DNA of 64,000 nucleotides, taken from Halopseudomonas aestusnigri. Its GTDB lineage: Bacteria > Pseudomonadota > Gammaproteobacteria > Pseudomonadales > Pseudomonadaceae. The notes beneath the pieces are model-generated. The model had not been told where the DNA came from. It ran no database searches and saw nothing but the letters and a program-made list of their open reading frames with translations. The stretch is taken from contig NZ_NBYK01000006.1 of the NCBI RefSeq assembly GCF_002197985.1, forward strand, positions 19,618-83,617, written 5' to 3'. Both the position numbers and the translations under genes were made by a program. Of the stretch, positions 1-7,955 are shown in pieces; positions within the stretch are counted from its first letter, which is position 1, and each line of letters starts with the position of its first letter.

Positions 1-62
1 GATGATCCAGGGCCAGCACCCCTGGTGCAACAGAATCAATCGAGTTAGCCGCATAAACGAAA

Positions 63-100
63 AACACCCCCGCAGCCATCGGCTCCGGGGGTGTTTTTTT
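63..100. terminator. Bidirectional intrinsic terminator
   Basis: A perfect 10-bp stem (63-72 pairs with 86-95) encloses a 13-nt loop and is followed on the plus strand by seven T residues (94-100). On the minus strand it is followed by five T residues (complement of 60-64). It can therefore end both the minus-strand gene at 108-500 and a plus-strand gene lying before the window. I see no convincing gene in bases 1-62. Confidence 0.85.
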
Positions 101-107
101 GCTTCGG

Positions 108-500
108 CTATTTAATCAACCGCCAGCAGAACGGATAGCGGTAGGCCTGACCCTCATTGGCCTTGATCGCGGCAATGATGGTCAGCACCAGCGCACCCAC
201 GCCTACGACCCACATCAGCAGCAGGCCGATAACCACCAGCGCCAGCAGCAGACAGACCAGCATCAGCAAGGCGACCGTGATCTGAAAATTCAGCGCTTCC
301 TTGCCCTGATCATCCACGAAGGGATCCATGTCCTTTTTCAGTTGCCAGATGATCAAGGGACCAACCAGATTACCGAACGGAATAATGAATCCGAGCAGGG
401 CTGACAGGTGCACGAACAACGCCCACTGACGCGCTTCCGGACCAGGGGCACCGGGCGGCGGTGGCGGCGTGTTGTCAACTTGGGTTACGGGATCAGTCAT
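108..500 (-). CDS. DUF4870 family small membrane protein
   Basis: This 130-residue protein has a proline-rich N-terminus (four to five consecutive Pro at about 12-16), then hydrophobic stretches at about residues 23-48 and 68-112, the layout of DUF4870/Tic20-like small membrane proteins. The start is taken at the ATG at 500 because AAGGAG lies 8 nt before it; a GTG three codons further up (509) overlaps the ribosome binding site. It stands downstream of rph in the same orientation, but the terminator at 599-623 separates them. A DUF4870-type protein next to rph is also what I remember from P. aeruginosa. The biochemical function is unknown. Confidence 0.8.
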   Translation of the reverse strand: MTDPVTQVDNTPPPPPGAPGPEARQWALFVHLSALLGFIIPFGNLVGPLIIWQLKKDMDPFVDDQGKEALNFQITVALLMLVCLLLALVVIGLLLMWVVGVGALVLTIIAAIKANEGQAYRYPFCWRLIK

Positions 501-598
501 CGCAGGCACTCCTTGGCGTCAAAACAGATTCAGGCGAGTTTTAGCAGAGTTTACACACCCTGCCTATGGTGCTACCCGCGCCAGCGTGCATGCCACAC

Positions 599-623
599 AA
601 AAAAAGGCCGCTCAGTGGCGGCC
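599..623 (-). terminator. Intrinsic terminator of rph
   Basis: GGCCGC (618-623 on the complement) pairs with GCGGCC (606-611) around a 6-nt loop and is followed on the minus strand by seven T residues (complement of 599-605). It lies just after the rph stop codon. Confidence 0.85.
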
Positions 624-650
624 CTCATCGATATAACTACAGACCCGCAA

Positions 651-1370
651 TCAGTCTTCCAGCGCAGCGCGCTGCAGCGCGAACAACTCGTCAGTCCCCT
701 TGCGCGCCAGCGTTAGCATGGCGTTCAGATCCTCGGCACTGAAAGGTGCCGCTTCGGCGGTGCCCTGCACTTCGATAAAACCGCCCTTGTCGGTCATCAC
801 CACATTCAGGTCGGTATCGGCAGCCGAGTCTTCCGGATAGTCCAGATCCAGCACCGGCACACCCTGATAGATGCCGACCGAGATCGCGGCAATCATCTGC
901 ACCTCGGGCACCTTCTTGATCGCACCGCGCTGCTTCATGGCCCGCAGTGCATCGACCAGCGCCACGCAGGCACCGGTGATCGACGCGGTACGGGTACCGC
1001 CGTCGGCCTGAATAACATCGCAGTCGATGTACAGGGTGTTTTCACCCAGCGTCTTCAAATCAACCGCAGCGCGCAGCGAACGACCGATCAGGCGCTGAAT
1101 TTCCAGTGTGCGACCACCCTGCTTGCCTTTGCTCGACTCACGCTGCATGCGCGAGCCGGTAGAGCGCGGCAGCATGCCGTATTCGGCGGTGATCCAGCCC
1201 TGACCGCTGCCACGCAGGAAGCGCGGCACCCCGGCCTCGACACTGACGGTACAGATGACCTTGGTGTCGCCAAACTCGACCAGCACGGAGCCTTCGGCAT
1301 GCTTGGTGTAGTGACGGGTCAGGGTAACCTGGCGCATCTGGTCGGCGGCGCGTTCGCTGGGGCGTTTCAT
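651..1370 (-). CDS. rph: Ribonuclease PH
   Basis: This 239-residue phosphate-dependent 3'-5' exoribonuclease matures the 3' ends of tRNA precursors and forms a hexameric ring in the cytoplasm. The start [11 protein letters not shown], the block [16 protein letters not shown], and [19 protein letters not shown] followed by [20 protein letters not shown] are hallmark RNase PH sequences, and the length is typical. The frame stays open far upstream across yicC, but homology begins at the tandem ATG codons at 1373/1370, with AAGGA 6 nt before the first. The gene is divergent from yicC and ends at a strong terminator (599-623). Confidence 0.97.
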   Translation of the reverse strand: MKRPSERAADQMRQVTLTRHYTKHAEGSVLVEFGDTKVICTVSVEAGVPRFLRGSGQGWITAEYGMLPRSTGSRMQRESSKGKQGGRTLEIQRLIGRSLRAAVDLKTLGENTLYIDCDVIQADGGTRTASITGACVALVDALRAMKQRGAIKKVPEVQMIAAISVGIYQGVPVLDLDYPEDSAADTDLNVVMTDKGGFIEVQGTAEAAPFSAEDLNAMLTLARKGTDELFALQRAALED

Positions 1371-1408
1371 CATCTGGAATCCTTGTACTGCAGGTGGGAA
1401 GACCGCGG

Positions 1409-1456
1409 AGTATAGCACCCCGACGATACCCCCGGACCGCAGCAAGGCGCTACAAT
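1409..1456. promoter_or_regulatory. Divergent rph/yicC promoter elements
   Basis: Two -10-like hexamers face away from each other: TATACT on the minus strand (1409-1414) for rph and TACAAT on the plus strand (1451-1456) for yicC. Each lies about 35-40 nt before its start codon. Neither has a good -35 hexamer at 17 bp, so this is a suggestion only. Confidence 0.4.
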
Positions 1457-1490
1457 GCCCATCCGCCAACCAACCAGACAGAGGATCAGC

Positions 1491-2357
1491 ATGGTTTACA
1501 GCATGACCGCCTTCGCCCGCAGCGAACTCAGCACCGATCAGGGCAACCTGGCCTGGGAACTGCGGTCGGTGAACCACCGCTATCTGGAAGTCACCCTGCG
1601 CCTGCCCGAAGCCTTCCGCGAGCTGGAAGGCCCCTTGCGCGAGCTGCTGCGCAAGCAAGTGGCCCGCGGCAAGGTCGAGTGCACCCTGCGCTTCAATCCG
1701 GCCGAGCAGCAGTCCAGCGAGCTCAGCCTGAACCAGCCACTGCTCGATCAGCTGATCCGCACCACCGAGCAGCTCAGCGCCCGCCTGCAGAACGCCGGCC
1801 CGGTCAACCCACTCGAGCTGCTGGCCTGGCCGGGCGTGGTGATTGGCGAGAAGACGGATCAGGGTGACCTGGTCAAGCAGGCACGCCAGCTGTTCGATCA
1901 GGCCCTCAAGGAACTGAAGGAACACCGCGCGCGCGAAGGCGCCGAGCTGAAGCAACTGATCGAGGACCGCCTGAGCAGCATCAGCGAGCGCACTGCAGTG
2001 ATCCGCGAAATGATGCCGACCCTGCTGACCACCCACCGGCAGAAGCTGATCGACCGCCTCAACGACGCCAAACTCGAGCTGGACAGCACCCGCGTCGAGC
2101 AGGAAATCGTACTGCTGGCGCAGAAGATCGACGTGGCAGAAGAACTCGACCGCCTCGATACCCACGTCGCCGAAACCCGCCGGGTGCTCGACAGCAAGGA
2201 CGCCATCGGCCGCCGCCTGGACTTCCTGATGCAGGAGTTCAACCGCGAAGCCAACACCCTCGGCTCCAAGGCCATCGACACCCGCAGCACCCAGGCGGCG
2301 GTGGATCTGAAGGTGTTTATCGAGCAGATGCGCGAGCAGATCCAGAATATCGAGTAA
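1491..2357 (+). CDS. yicC: YicC/YloC family endoribonuclease
   Basis: This 288-residue protein begins [12 protein letters not shown] and ends MREQIQNIE, both diagnostic of the YicC family (N-terminal YicC-like domain plus C-terminal DUF1732). The C-terminal block [23 protein letters not shown] is strongly conserved. Family members are described as endoribonucleases acting in RNA turnover, including small RNA decay with PNPase; that role is family knowledge. The start is the ATG preceded by AGAGGA, not the open frame beginning at 1455. It is divergent from rph and lies upstream of gmk, as in other pseudomonads, although here about 7 kb of other genes separate them. Confidence 0.95.
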   Translation: MVYSMTAFARSELSTDQGNLAWELRSVNHRYLEVTLRLPEAFRELEGPLRELLRKQVARGKVECTLRFNPAEQQSSELSLNQPLLDQLIRTTEQLSARLQNAGPVNPLELLAWPGVVIGEKTDQGDLVKQARQLFDQALKELKEHRAREGAELKQLIEDRLSSISERTAVIREMMPTLLTTHRQKLIDRLNDAKLELDSTRVEQEIVLLAQKIDVAEELDRLDTHVAETRRVLDSKDAIGRRLDFLMQEFNREANTLGSKAIDTRSTQAAVDLKVFIEQMREQIQNIE

Positions 2358-2361
2358 GCCC

Positions 2362-2386
2362 ATACCGCTCCGTTGCGGAGCGGTAT
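2362..2386. terminator. Hairpin between yicC and allA (possible bidirectional terminator)
   Basis: A perfect 11-bp stem (2362-2372 with 2376-2386) with a TTG loop sits between the convergent ends of yicC and allA. It lacks a run of T on either strand, so termination strength is uncertain. Confidence 0.5.
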
Positions 2387-2402
2387 CAAACTCAGCGCAG
2401 GA

Positions 2403-2903
2403 TCATTCCAGCGTCACCCGGATGTTGATCGGCTGCTCGTCACAGTTGTGCCCGGCCCCCCCGCGATCGACCACCAGAAACTCCCCTTCACGCTCCAGCA
2501 CCGACTGGATGGCATGCCAGGTGCCAATGCGGTAGTTGACGCCCTGACGACCGTCAGTAATGAAAGCGCGTACCTCGGCCGGATCAATCACATCACCCGG
2601 CGGCGCCACCACAATCAGAAACTGCTCCTCGTGCAGCGGCATGAAGGCCTGACTGCCGAGCGGATGGCGCTCCAGAAAAGTCAGCTCCAGCGGCACGGTG
2701 ACCGGCTGGCTGACAAAGATGCTGATCAGCACCCGTGGTGATTCACCGGCCACCTCGACCTTGGCCAGATCATGATGGCGACGGGTACGACCCGAGTTGA
2801 TCAAGAAGTGCTCGGAGCTGCGTGAGTCGATCACCTCACCGAAGGCCGCGAAGGCCTCCGATGTCAGGGGCTGGGCAGTCAGTTGCAATGCGTCAGCGCT
2901 CAT
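2403..2903 (-). CDS. allA: Ureidoglycolate lyase
   Basis: This 166-residue protein matches the AllA family: N-terminal LTSEAFAAFGEVID, a central RHHDLAKVEV segment, then HPLGSQAFMPL and IGTWHAIQSVLE. The enzyme splits ureidoglycolate into glyoxylate and urea, the last step of allantoin breakdown. The length is normal. The ribosome binding site GAGGAG overlaps the end of the preceding aminohydrolase gene, whose stop lies 10 bp upstream, so the two are probably translated from one message (puuE, aminohydrolase, allA). Confidence 0.93.
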   Translation of the reverse strand: MSADALQLTAQPLTSEAFAAFGEVIDSRSSEHFLINSGRTRRHHDLAKVEVAGESPRVLISIFVSQPVTVPLELTFLERHPLGSQAFMPLHEEQFLIVVAPPGDVIDPAEVRAFITDGRQGVNYRIGTWHAIQSVLEREGEFLVVDRGGAGHNCDEQPINIRVTLE

Positions 2904-2913
2904 CCCCTGCTCC

Positions 2914-3759
2914 TCAACGGCCGAAGGTCGGCAGTTTCATGTGGCGGTTGACGTCTTTGTACAGCAGGTAGCGGAACGGGCCCGGGCCACCGGCATAGCA
3001 AGCCTGCGGGCAGAAGGCGCGGAGCCACATGTAGTCGCCGGCTTCGACTTCAACCCAATCCTTGTTCAGCAGGTACACCGCCTTGCCTTCCAGCACGTAG
3101 AGGCCGTGCTCCATGACGTGGGTCTCGGCAAAGGGGATTGCGCCACCCGGCTGGAAGTTGACGATATTCACGTGCATGTCGTGGCGCATATCGCTCATGT
3201 CGACGAAGCGGGTGGTGCTCCAGGCGCCGTTGGTGCCGGGCATTTCCAGCGGGGTAATGTCGTTTTCGTTGGTGACGAAGGCTTCCGGCACGTCAACGCC
3301 CTCGACTTTCTCGTAGGCCTTGCGTACCCAGTGGAAACGCACCACCGCGCCGCTGTTGTTACGCACCTGCCAGTCACTGTTCGGGGGGATAAAGGCGTAG
3401 CCGCCGACGCCCATCTGGTGGGCCGTGCCGTTCAGGGTCAGCGTCAGGCCGCCTTCGACAATAAACAGCACACCTTCGGCACTCGGGTCGGTCTCCGGCT
3501 TGTCGCTGCCGCCGCCCGGTTGCACTTCCATGATGTACTGCGAGAAGGTCTCGGCAAAGCCGCTGAGCGGACGCGACAGCACCCACAGACGGGTACCGGT
3601 CCAGCAGGGCAGGTGGCTGGTAACGATATCGCGCATCACGCCCTTGGGAATCACCGCGTAGGCCTCGGTGAAGACCGCGCGGTCGGTGGTCAACTGCGTC
3701 TGCGGCGGGTGCCCGCCGGTTGGTGCGTAGTAGCTGCGGGGTTCGGATTGCTTACTCAT
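2914..3759 (-). CDS. allE: (S)-ureidoglycine aminohydrolase, bicupin
   Basis: This 281-residue protein carries two cupin domains (about 45-150 and 180-265). The second contains the Mn-binding region around ETHVMEHGLYVLEGKAVY, seen in YlbA/AllE and plant UGLYAH. The reaction is deamination of ureidoglycine to ureidoglycolate, feeding AllA. Some databases label pseudomonad members as bifunctional allantoicase, which the sequence does not support by itself. Its ATG overlaps the TGA of puuE by 4 nt (3756-3759), implying translational coupling. Confidence 0.9.
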   Translation of the reverse strand: MSKQSEPRSYYAPTGGHPPQTQLTTDRAVFTEAYAVIPKGVMRDIVTSHLPCWTGTRLWVLSRPLSGFAETFSQYIMEVQPGGGSDKPETDPSAEGVLFIVEGGLTLTLNGTAHQMGVGGYAFIPPNSDWQVRNNSGAVVRFHWVRKAYEKVEGVDVPEAFVTNENDITPLEMPGTNGAWSTTRFVDMSDMRHDMHVNIVNFQPGGAIPFAETHVMEHGLYVLEGKAVYLLNKDWVEVEAGDYMWLRAFCPQACYAGGPGPFRYLLYKDVNRHMKLPTFGR

Positions 3760-4697
3760 GCTGACTCCTGGTTCTGTGCGGGATGATGCTCGGCCCAGTG
3801 ACGGGCGATATCGACACGGCGGGTAACCCAGACCCGATCATGGGATTCGATGTAATCAAGAAAACGCTGCAGCGCGCGGAAGCGGCCGGGGCGGCCGATC
3901 AGCCGACAGTGCAGACCGATCGACAGCATCTTCGGCAGCTCTTCACCCTCAGCGTAGAGCACGTCGAAAGCGTCTTTCAGATACTGGAAGAAGTGGTCGC
4001 CCGTATTGAAGCCCTGGGGTGAGGCAAAGCGCATGTCGTTGGTATCCAGCGTGTAGGGCACGATCAGGTGATTATGCAGCGCGCCGGCGCTGTCCGCCTC
4101 ACGGGTCCAGAATGGCAGATCATCACCGTAATAGTCGCTGTCATACAGAAAGCCGCCCTGATCCAGCAACAGACGCCGGGTGTTGGGGCTGTCCCGCCCG
4201 GTGTACCAACCCTCCGGCTGGGCGCCGTAGAGGCGCTGGAAGATGTCCAGTGCACGCTGCAGATGCTCGCGCTCAACCGCTTCGGGGATGTTCTGGTAGT
4301 GAATCCAGCGCCAGCCGTGGCAGGCGATCTCGTGGCCCAGCTCATGGAACGCCTGCGCTACTTCCGGATGCCGCTCCAGTGCCATCGCCACGCCAAACAC
4401 GGTCAGCGGCAGGCCGCGCCGCTCAAATTCGTTGAGCAGGCGCCAGACACCGACCCGCGAGCCGTACTCATAGATCGACTCCATACTCATGTGGCGATCA
4501 TCGAACGCCGCCGCACCAATGATTTCCGACAGAAACTGCTCGGAGTGACTGTCGCCGTGCAGCACACAGTTCTCACCGCCCTCTTCGTAGTTGAGCACAA
4601 ATTGAACGGCGATCCGCGCACGGCCGGGCCAACGGGCTTCCGGCGGGGTGCGACCGTAGCCGATCAGATCGCGTGGATACACAGCGCTATCGCTCAT
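3756..4697 (-). CDS. puuE: Allantoinase, PuuE (polysaccharide deacetylase-like) type
   Basis: This 313-residue protein begins MSDSAVYPRDLIGYGRTPP and holds a NodB-like fold with FVLNYEEGGENC near residue 35 and GHEIACHGWRWIHY near 125, signatures of the cofactor-independent PuuE allantoinase. It opens the hydantoin ring of (S)-allantoin to give allantoate. The start at 4697 is chosen for AGAGGTG 5 nt before it; a 36-codon extension to 4805 is open but lacks a ribosome binding site and would run into the promoter palindrome. It is the first gene of a three-gene operon with allE and allA. Confidence 0.93.
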   Translation of the reverse strand: MSDSAVYPRDLIGYGRTPPEARWPGRARIAVQFVLNYEEGGENCVLHGDSHSEQFLSEIIGAAAFDDRHMSMESIYEYGSRVGVWRLLNEFERRGLPLTVFGVAMALERHPEVAQAFHELGHEIACHGWRWIHYQNIPEAVEREHLQRALDIFQRLYGAQPEGWYTGRDSPNTRRLLLDQGGFLYDSDYYGDDLPFWTREADSAGALHNHLIVPYTLDTNDMRFASPQGFNTGDHFFQYLKDAFDVLYAEGEELPKMLSIGLHCRLIGRPGRFRALQRFLDYIESHDRVWVTRRVDIARHWAEHHPAQNQESA

Positions 4698-4782
4698 TAA
4701 GACACCTCTTTCGCTGAAGAAAGCCCGCAATTCGACCACGCAGCGTTTATTACGCGCGATAACTGCAGGGCATTTTGATTTT

Positions 4783-4830
4783 TTGACTCGAGTGATTGTA
4801 TACAATTAGTCTATTGTTTTGTGTACATAC
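4783..4830. promoter_or_regulatory. Putative GntR-type operator in the divergent puuE/racemase promoter region
   Basis: ATTGTATACAAT (4795-4806) is a perfect 12-bp palindrome lying between the divergent puuE and racemase genes. A TTGACT hexamer stands just before it (4783-4788). A second, partial copy, GTGTACAT around 4821-4828, has the same TGTACA-type core. Such short TTGTATACAA palindromes are typical of FadR/FCD-type GntR regulators, and a GntR-FCD gene closes this cluster (7086-7841). The regulator-site pairing is inference. Confidence 0.55.
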
Positions 4831-4847
4831 ATTGGCAGGCCAGATTC

Positions 4848-5591
4848 ATGCATATTCGCGTCATCAACCCGAACACCACCCACGCCATGACCGAGACCAT
4901 CGGCGCGGCGGCCAAAGCCGTTGCCGCACCCGGCACGCGGATCACCGCCAGCCAGCCAGACAGCGGCCCGGTGTCGATCGAGAGCCATTTTGACGAGGCG
5001 GTCAGTGCTCTGGGCGTTATCGAGGAAGTACGTGCGGGTGAGCGCGAAGGCACCGATGCCTACATCATCGCCTGCTTTGGCGATCCCGGCCTGTATGCCG
5101 CCCGCGAGCTGACCCGCGCCCCGGTGATCGGCATCGCCGAAGCCGCCTTCCATGTCGCCAGTCTGATCAGCACCCGCTTCTCGGTGGTTACCACCCTGCC
5201 GCGCACCCTGATCATCGCCGAGCACCTGCTCGACAATTACGGCTTCCGCCACAGCTGCCGACGCCTGCGCGCGGCCGACATTCCGGTGCTGGATCTGGAA
5301 GAGAACCCGGATATCGCGCTTGAGCGCATCATCGACGAGTGCCTGAAGGCCAAGCGCGAAGACAACATCGGTGCCATCGTGCTGGGTTGCGGCGGCATGG
5401 CCGACCTCACCCCGCAGATCAGCGATGCGGTCGGTCTGCCCGTGGTGGAGGGCGTCACCGCGGCAGTGAAGCTGGCCGAAGCCGTGGTTGGGCTGGGGCT
5501 GGGTACCAGCAAATTTGGCGATCTGGCGTTTCCGGGCAGCAAACGCTTCACCGGACGCTTTGCCGAGTACTCTGATCTGGCCCACGGCTGA
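4848..5591 (+). CDS. Aspartate/glutamate/hydantoin racemase family protein, likely allantoin racemase
   Basis: The 247-residue protein begins MHIRVINPNTT, the typical start of hydantoin racemases. The two catalytic cysteines of the family are visible: Cys76 in IIACFGDPG and Cys181 in IVLGCGGMADL. In this context it most likely interconverts (R)- and (S)-allantoin so that the stereospecific PuuE can use both (HpxA-like role, inferred). The internal ATG at 4848 fits the family start better than the GTG at 4821, although its ribosome binding site is weak. It leads the plus-strand arm of the cluster, followed by the NCS1 permease. Confidence 0.85.
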   Translation: MHIRVINPNTTHAMTETIGAAAKAVAAPGTRITASQPDSGPVSIESHFDEAVSALGVIEEVRAGEREGTDAYIIACFGDPGLYAARELTRAPVIGIAEAAFHVASLISTRFSVVTTLPRTLIIAEHLLDNYGFRHSCRRLRAADIPVLDLEENPDIALERIIDECLKAKREDNIGAIVLGCGGMADLTPQISDAVGLPVVEGVTAAVKLAEAVVGLGLGTSKFGDLAFPGSKRFTGRFAEYSDLAHG

Positions 5592-5658
5592 TCAGGTGAC
5601 AGCACGCCCCGCGGGGCACACAAGAAACCGCAGGATCGGATGATCCGGGGAGACAACA

Positions 5659-5691
5659 ATGCATAACACAGCCCACGGGGGAGTCTCATGA
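5659..5691 (+). CDS. Possible 10-codon leader peptide overlapping the permease start
   Basis: An ATG at 5659 is preceded by GGGGAG at a 6-nt spacing and opens a frame MHNTAHGGVS whose TGA overlaps the ATG of the permease in the arrangement ATGA (5688-5691). The permease ribosome binding site (GGGGGAG, about 5677-5683) lies inside the little frame. A short hairpin (5633-5646) and a GC palindrome (5606-5617) precede it. It could couple or tune permease translation. It may also be chance; nothing but the arrangement supports it. Confidence 0.35.
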   Translation: MHNTAHGGVS

Positions 5692-7046
5692 ACACTGACG
5701 CCAGCACGCTCACCACCGGCAGCCAGCCGAGCAACGAAACCAAGGCCGCCGGCGAGGAGTCTCTTGCGCCCCAGAAAGTCCGCATCATGGGGCGCCTGTC
5801 CTATCTGCTGGCCTGGTTTGGCGGTTGCGTTTCCATCGGCACCTTTACCATGGGCTCCAGCGTGGTCGGCAGCCTCAACCTGATTCAGGCCACCATCGCC
5901 ATCGCCATCGGCTGTTTCGTTATTGGTATTGCGCTGGTGCTCAACGGCGCCGCCGGTTACAAGTACGGCATCCCGTTCATGGTGCAGGCGCGCAGCGCCT
6001 TCGGCTTTGCCGGCACCCGACTGCCCGGTCTGGTACGCGCGGTTCCCGCGATCGTCTGGTACGGCTTCCAGAGCTGGATTGGCGCCGGCGCCCTGAACAT
6101 GGTGTCCGCTACCCTGTTCGGCTTCGATAATCTGGTGTTCTTCTTTATCACCTTCCAGTTCCTGCAGATCGGCCTGTCGGTCATGGGCTTTCAGGGCATC
6201 AAGTGGCTGGAGAATGTCGGCAGCGCCTTTATCCTCGCCTCGCTGGTCTACATGTTCTACAGCACCGTGCAGCGTTACGGCGACGAACTCTCGAGCAGCC
6301 TGCTGACCATGCAGGGCTCATGGGGCCTGCCGTTCTGGAGCGCGACCATGCTGTTCCTCGGCATCTACAGCACCATGATCCTCAACGTCAGTGACTACGC
6401 CCGCGAGCACAAACACGGCACCGGCCCGGGTCTGCTGACCACCATCTACTCGATGTCGATTCTGCCCTGCACCCTGTTCATGGGCCTGATCGGCTACATG
6501 GTCTCCGAAGCCACCGGCGTCGCCGACCCGATCCAGGTGTTTGCCAACGCGGTCGACAACACCCCACTGCTGATGACCACCCTGCTGTTCATCGCCTTTG
6601 CCCAGGTCACCACCAACGTACTGAACAACGTGGTGCCGCCGACCTACGTGCTGATGGATGTATTCAAGCTGAAGTTCCGCCCGGCCACCGTCATCGTCGG
6701 CCTGCTGGCCTTTGCCACCTTTCCGTGGAAACTGGTCAGCGAGGATTCGGCCGCCGGCCTGCAGGTGTTCGTGCAGACCTACTCGGCGTTCCTGGGCCCG
6801 ATCTTCGCGATTCTGGTGGTGGACTATTACCTGATCCGCAAGCGCACGCTGAATCTGGAGCACCTGTACGACGCCAACGGCCCGTATCAGGGCGTCAACT
6901 ACGCCGCGCTGATAGCGACCGCCATTGGTGCCGCAGTCGCGCTGAACGTATCCAGTGTGTCGTGGTATGCCAGCCTGATTCCGGCCGGGCTCAGCTACTA
7001 TCTGCTGATGCAATACTGGGGTCCCTGCCAGCGCTTCCTCCGCTGA
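5688..7046 (+). CDS. NCS1 family allantoin/nucleobase permease
   Basis: This 452-residue, about 12-helix inner-membrane transporter has the NCS1 signature GYKYGIPFMVQARSAFGF followed by RLPGLVRAVPAIVWYGFQSW, and a later NNVVPPTYVLMDV stretch. NCS1 carriers bring in allantoin, hydantoins or nucleobases with Na+ or H+. The position beside an allantoin racemase and allantoin-degrading enzymes points to allantoin; exact substrate is inference. GGGGGAG lies 4 nt before the ATG. A 10-codon frame overlaps its start. Confidence 0.88.
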   Translation: MNTDASTLTTGSQPSNETKAAGEESLAPQKVRIMGRLSYLLAWFGGCVSIGTFTMGSSVVGSLNLIQATIAIAIGCFVIGIALVLNGAAGYKYGIPFMVQARSAFGFAGTRLPGLVRAVPAIVWYGFQSWIGAGALNMVSATLFGFDNLVFFFITFQFLQIGLSVMGFQGIKWLENVGSAFILASLVYMFYSTVQRYGDELSSSLLTMQGSWGLPFWSATMLFLGIYSTMILNVSDYAREHKHGTGPGLLTTIYSMSILPCTLFMGLIGYMVSEATGVADPIQVFANAVDNTPLLMTTLLFIAFAQVTTNVLNNVVPPTYVLMDVFKLKFRPATVIVGLLAFATFPWKLVSEDSAAGLQVFVQTYSAFLGPIFAILVVDYYLIRKRTLNLEHLYDANGPYQGVNYAALIATAIGAAVALNVSSVSWYASLIPAGLSYYLLMQYWGPCQRFLR

Positions 7047-7057
7047 GCCCCGAGGCT

Positions 7058-7081
7058 GCCGACGGTGCCTGCACCGTCGGC
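7058..7081. terminator. GC-rich hairpin between permease and GntR gene
   Basis: An 11-bp perfect complement (7058-7068 with 7071-7081; 10 bp with a 4-nt loop in practice) fills the 39-bp gap between convergent genes. No T run follows on either strand, so it is a probable but not proven terminator. Confidence 0.5.
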
Positions 7082-7085
7082 GTCA

Positions 7086-7841
7086 TCAGCCGCGATAGGC
7101 GGCAAAGATATCCTGCAGATCCGGCGTGGTTTGCGGCGAGTCGGCAATCGCCAGCGAGCCCTCAATGGCATCCAGATGCTGCGCCATAAAGGCGGCAGCC
7201 GCCTCACCATCCCGACCTTCCAGCAGAGTGATCAGGCGGTTGTGATCGGTGCAATCGCAGCCCAGATTCCCGGCGTTGCCGTACACCGCCAGAATCAACG
7301 ATGAACGCGAACACAGCTGGACGACAAAACTCGCCAGCGTCTGATTGCCGGCCAGCACCGCCAGCTGACTGTGAAACTCCGCCGAGCACTTGATCGCCGC
7401 ACTCTGATCGCGCGCCGCCAATGCCTGCTGCTCCTGCTCGGCCAGCGCGCGCAAGGCCGCCAGTGCCGCCTCATCAATCTGCCGTGCCAATTGCCGCATC
7501 AGGCCACATTCCACCATCCGCCGCGCATCAAAGACTTCCCGCGCCTCCTCGGCGGAGGGCCGGGTGACACTGGCGCCCTTGCCGGGGGTCAGGGTAATCA
7601 GCTGATCCATGGCGAGGCGCTGCAGCACCTTGCGAATACCGGTCCTGCTGACCCCAAACACCTCGGCCAACGCATCCTCGCGCAAGCGCGCGCCCGGCTG
7701 CAGGCGGTGCTCGATGATGGCGTCGCTGATGGCCTGATAGATTCGATCCTGACGCAGAGCGCCAGCACCGGAGGCTGGCGTTCTGGAAACAGCTCTTTTG
7801 TCAGCAGCGCGCAACGCTGATGCAACCCGACGTGCGGTCAT
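7086..7841 (-). CDS. GntR family transcriptional regulator, FCD domain
   Basis: This 251-residue protein has an N-terminal winged helix (about 32-98; QAISDAIIEHRLQPGARLREDALAE then GVSRTGIRKVLQRL) and a C-terminal all-helical FCD ligand domain (about 105-235, with EFHSQLAVLAGNQ and a later HL pair that would bind metal). The first 30 residues are a basic, disordered extension. FCD regulators usually repress transport and catabolic genes and release DNA on binding a small carboxylate or ureide. It is convergent with the permease and probably controls the cluster through the palindrome at 4795-4806. Confidence 0.85.
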   Translation of the reverse strand: MTARRVASALRAADKRAVSRTPASGAGALRQDRIYQAISDAIIEHRLQPGARLREDALAEVFGVSRTGIRKVLQRLAMDQLITLTPGKGASVTRPSAEEAREVFDARRMVECGLMRQLARQIDEAALAALRALAEQEQQALAARDQSAAIKCSAEFHSQLAVLAGNQTLASFVVQLCSRSSLILAVYGNAGNLGCDCTDHNRLITLLEGRDGEAAAAFMAQHLDAIEGSLAIADSPQTTPDLQDIFAAYRG

Positions 7842-7955
7842 CAGGGGGGGTCCTCGACAGGATGAAAGGGCAAGGCGCCCTATTGTAGCGGGTTCAGGGC
7901 AACGGGTGCTGCCAGTTGATCCGCGCCCGATGATCAGGCGCGGCCAGCGGGAGAA

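Noticed and set aside
1-62. A plus-strand frame from base 1 ending in TAG at 46-48, possibly the tail of an upstream gene
   Set aside because: Only 15 codons are visible and they match no protein end I recognise, including the expected pyrE and crc ends; no feature can be supported.
1373-2363. Minus-strand reading frame continuing upstream of rph across all of yicC
   Set aside because: It is the antisense shadow of yicC in GC-rich DNA; rph homology begins at the tandem ATG at 1370-1373 with its own ribosome binding site.
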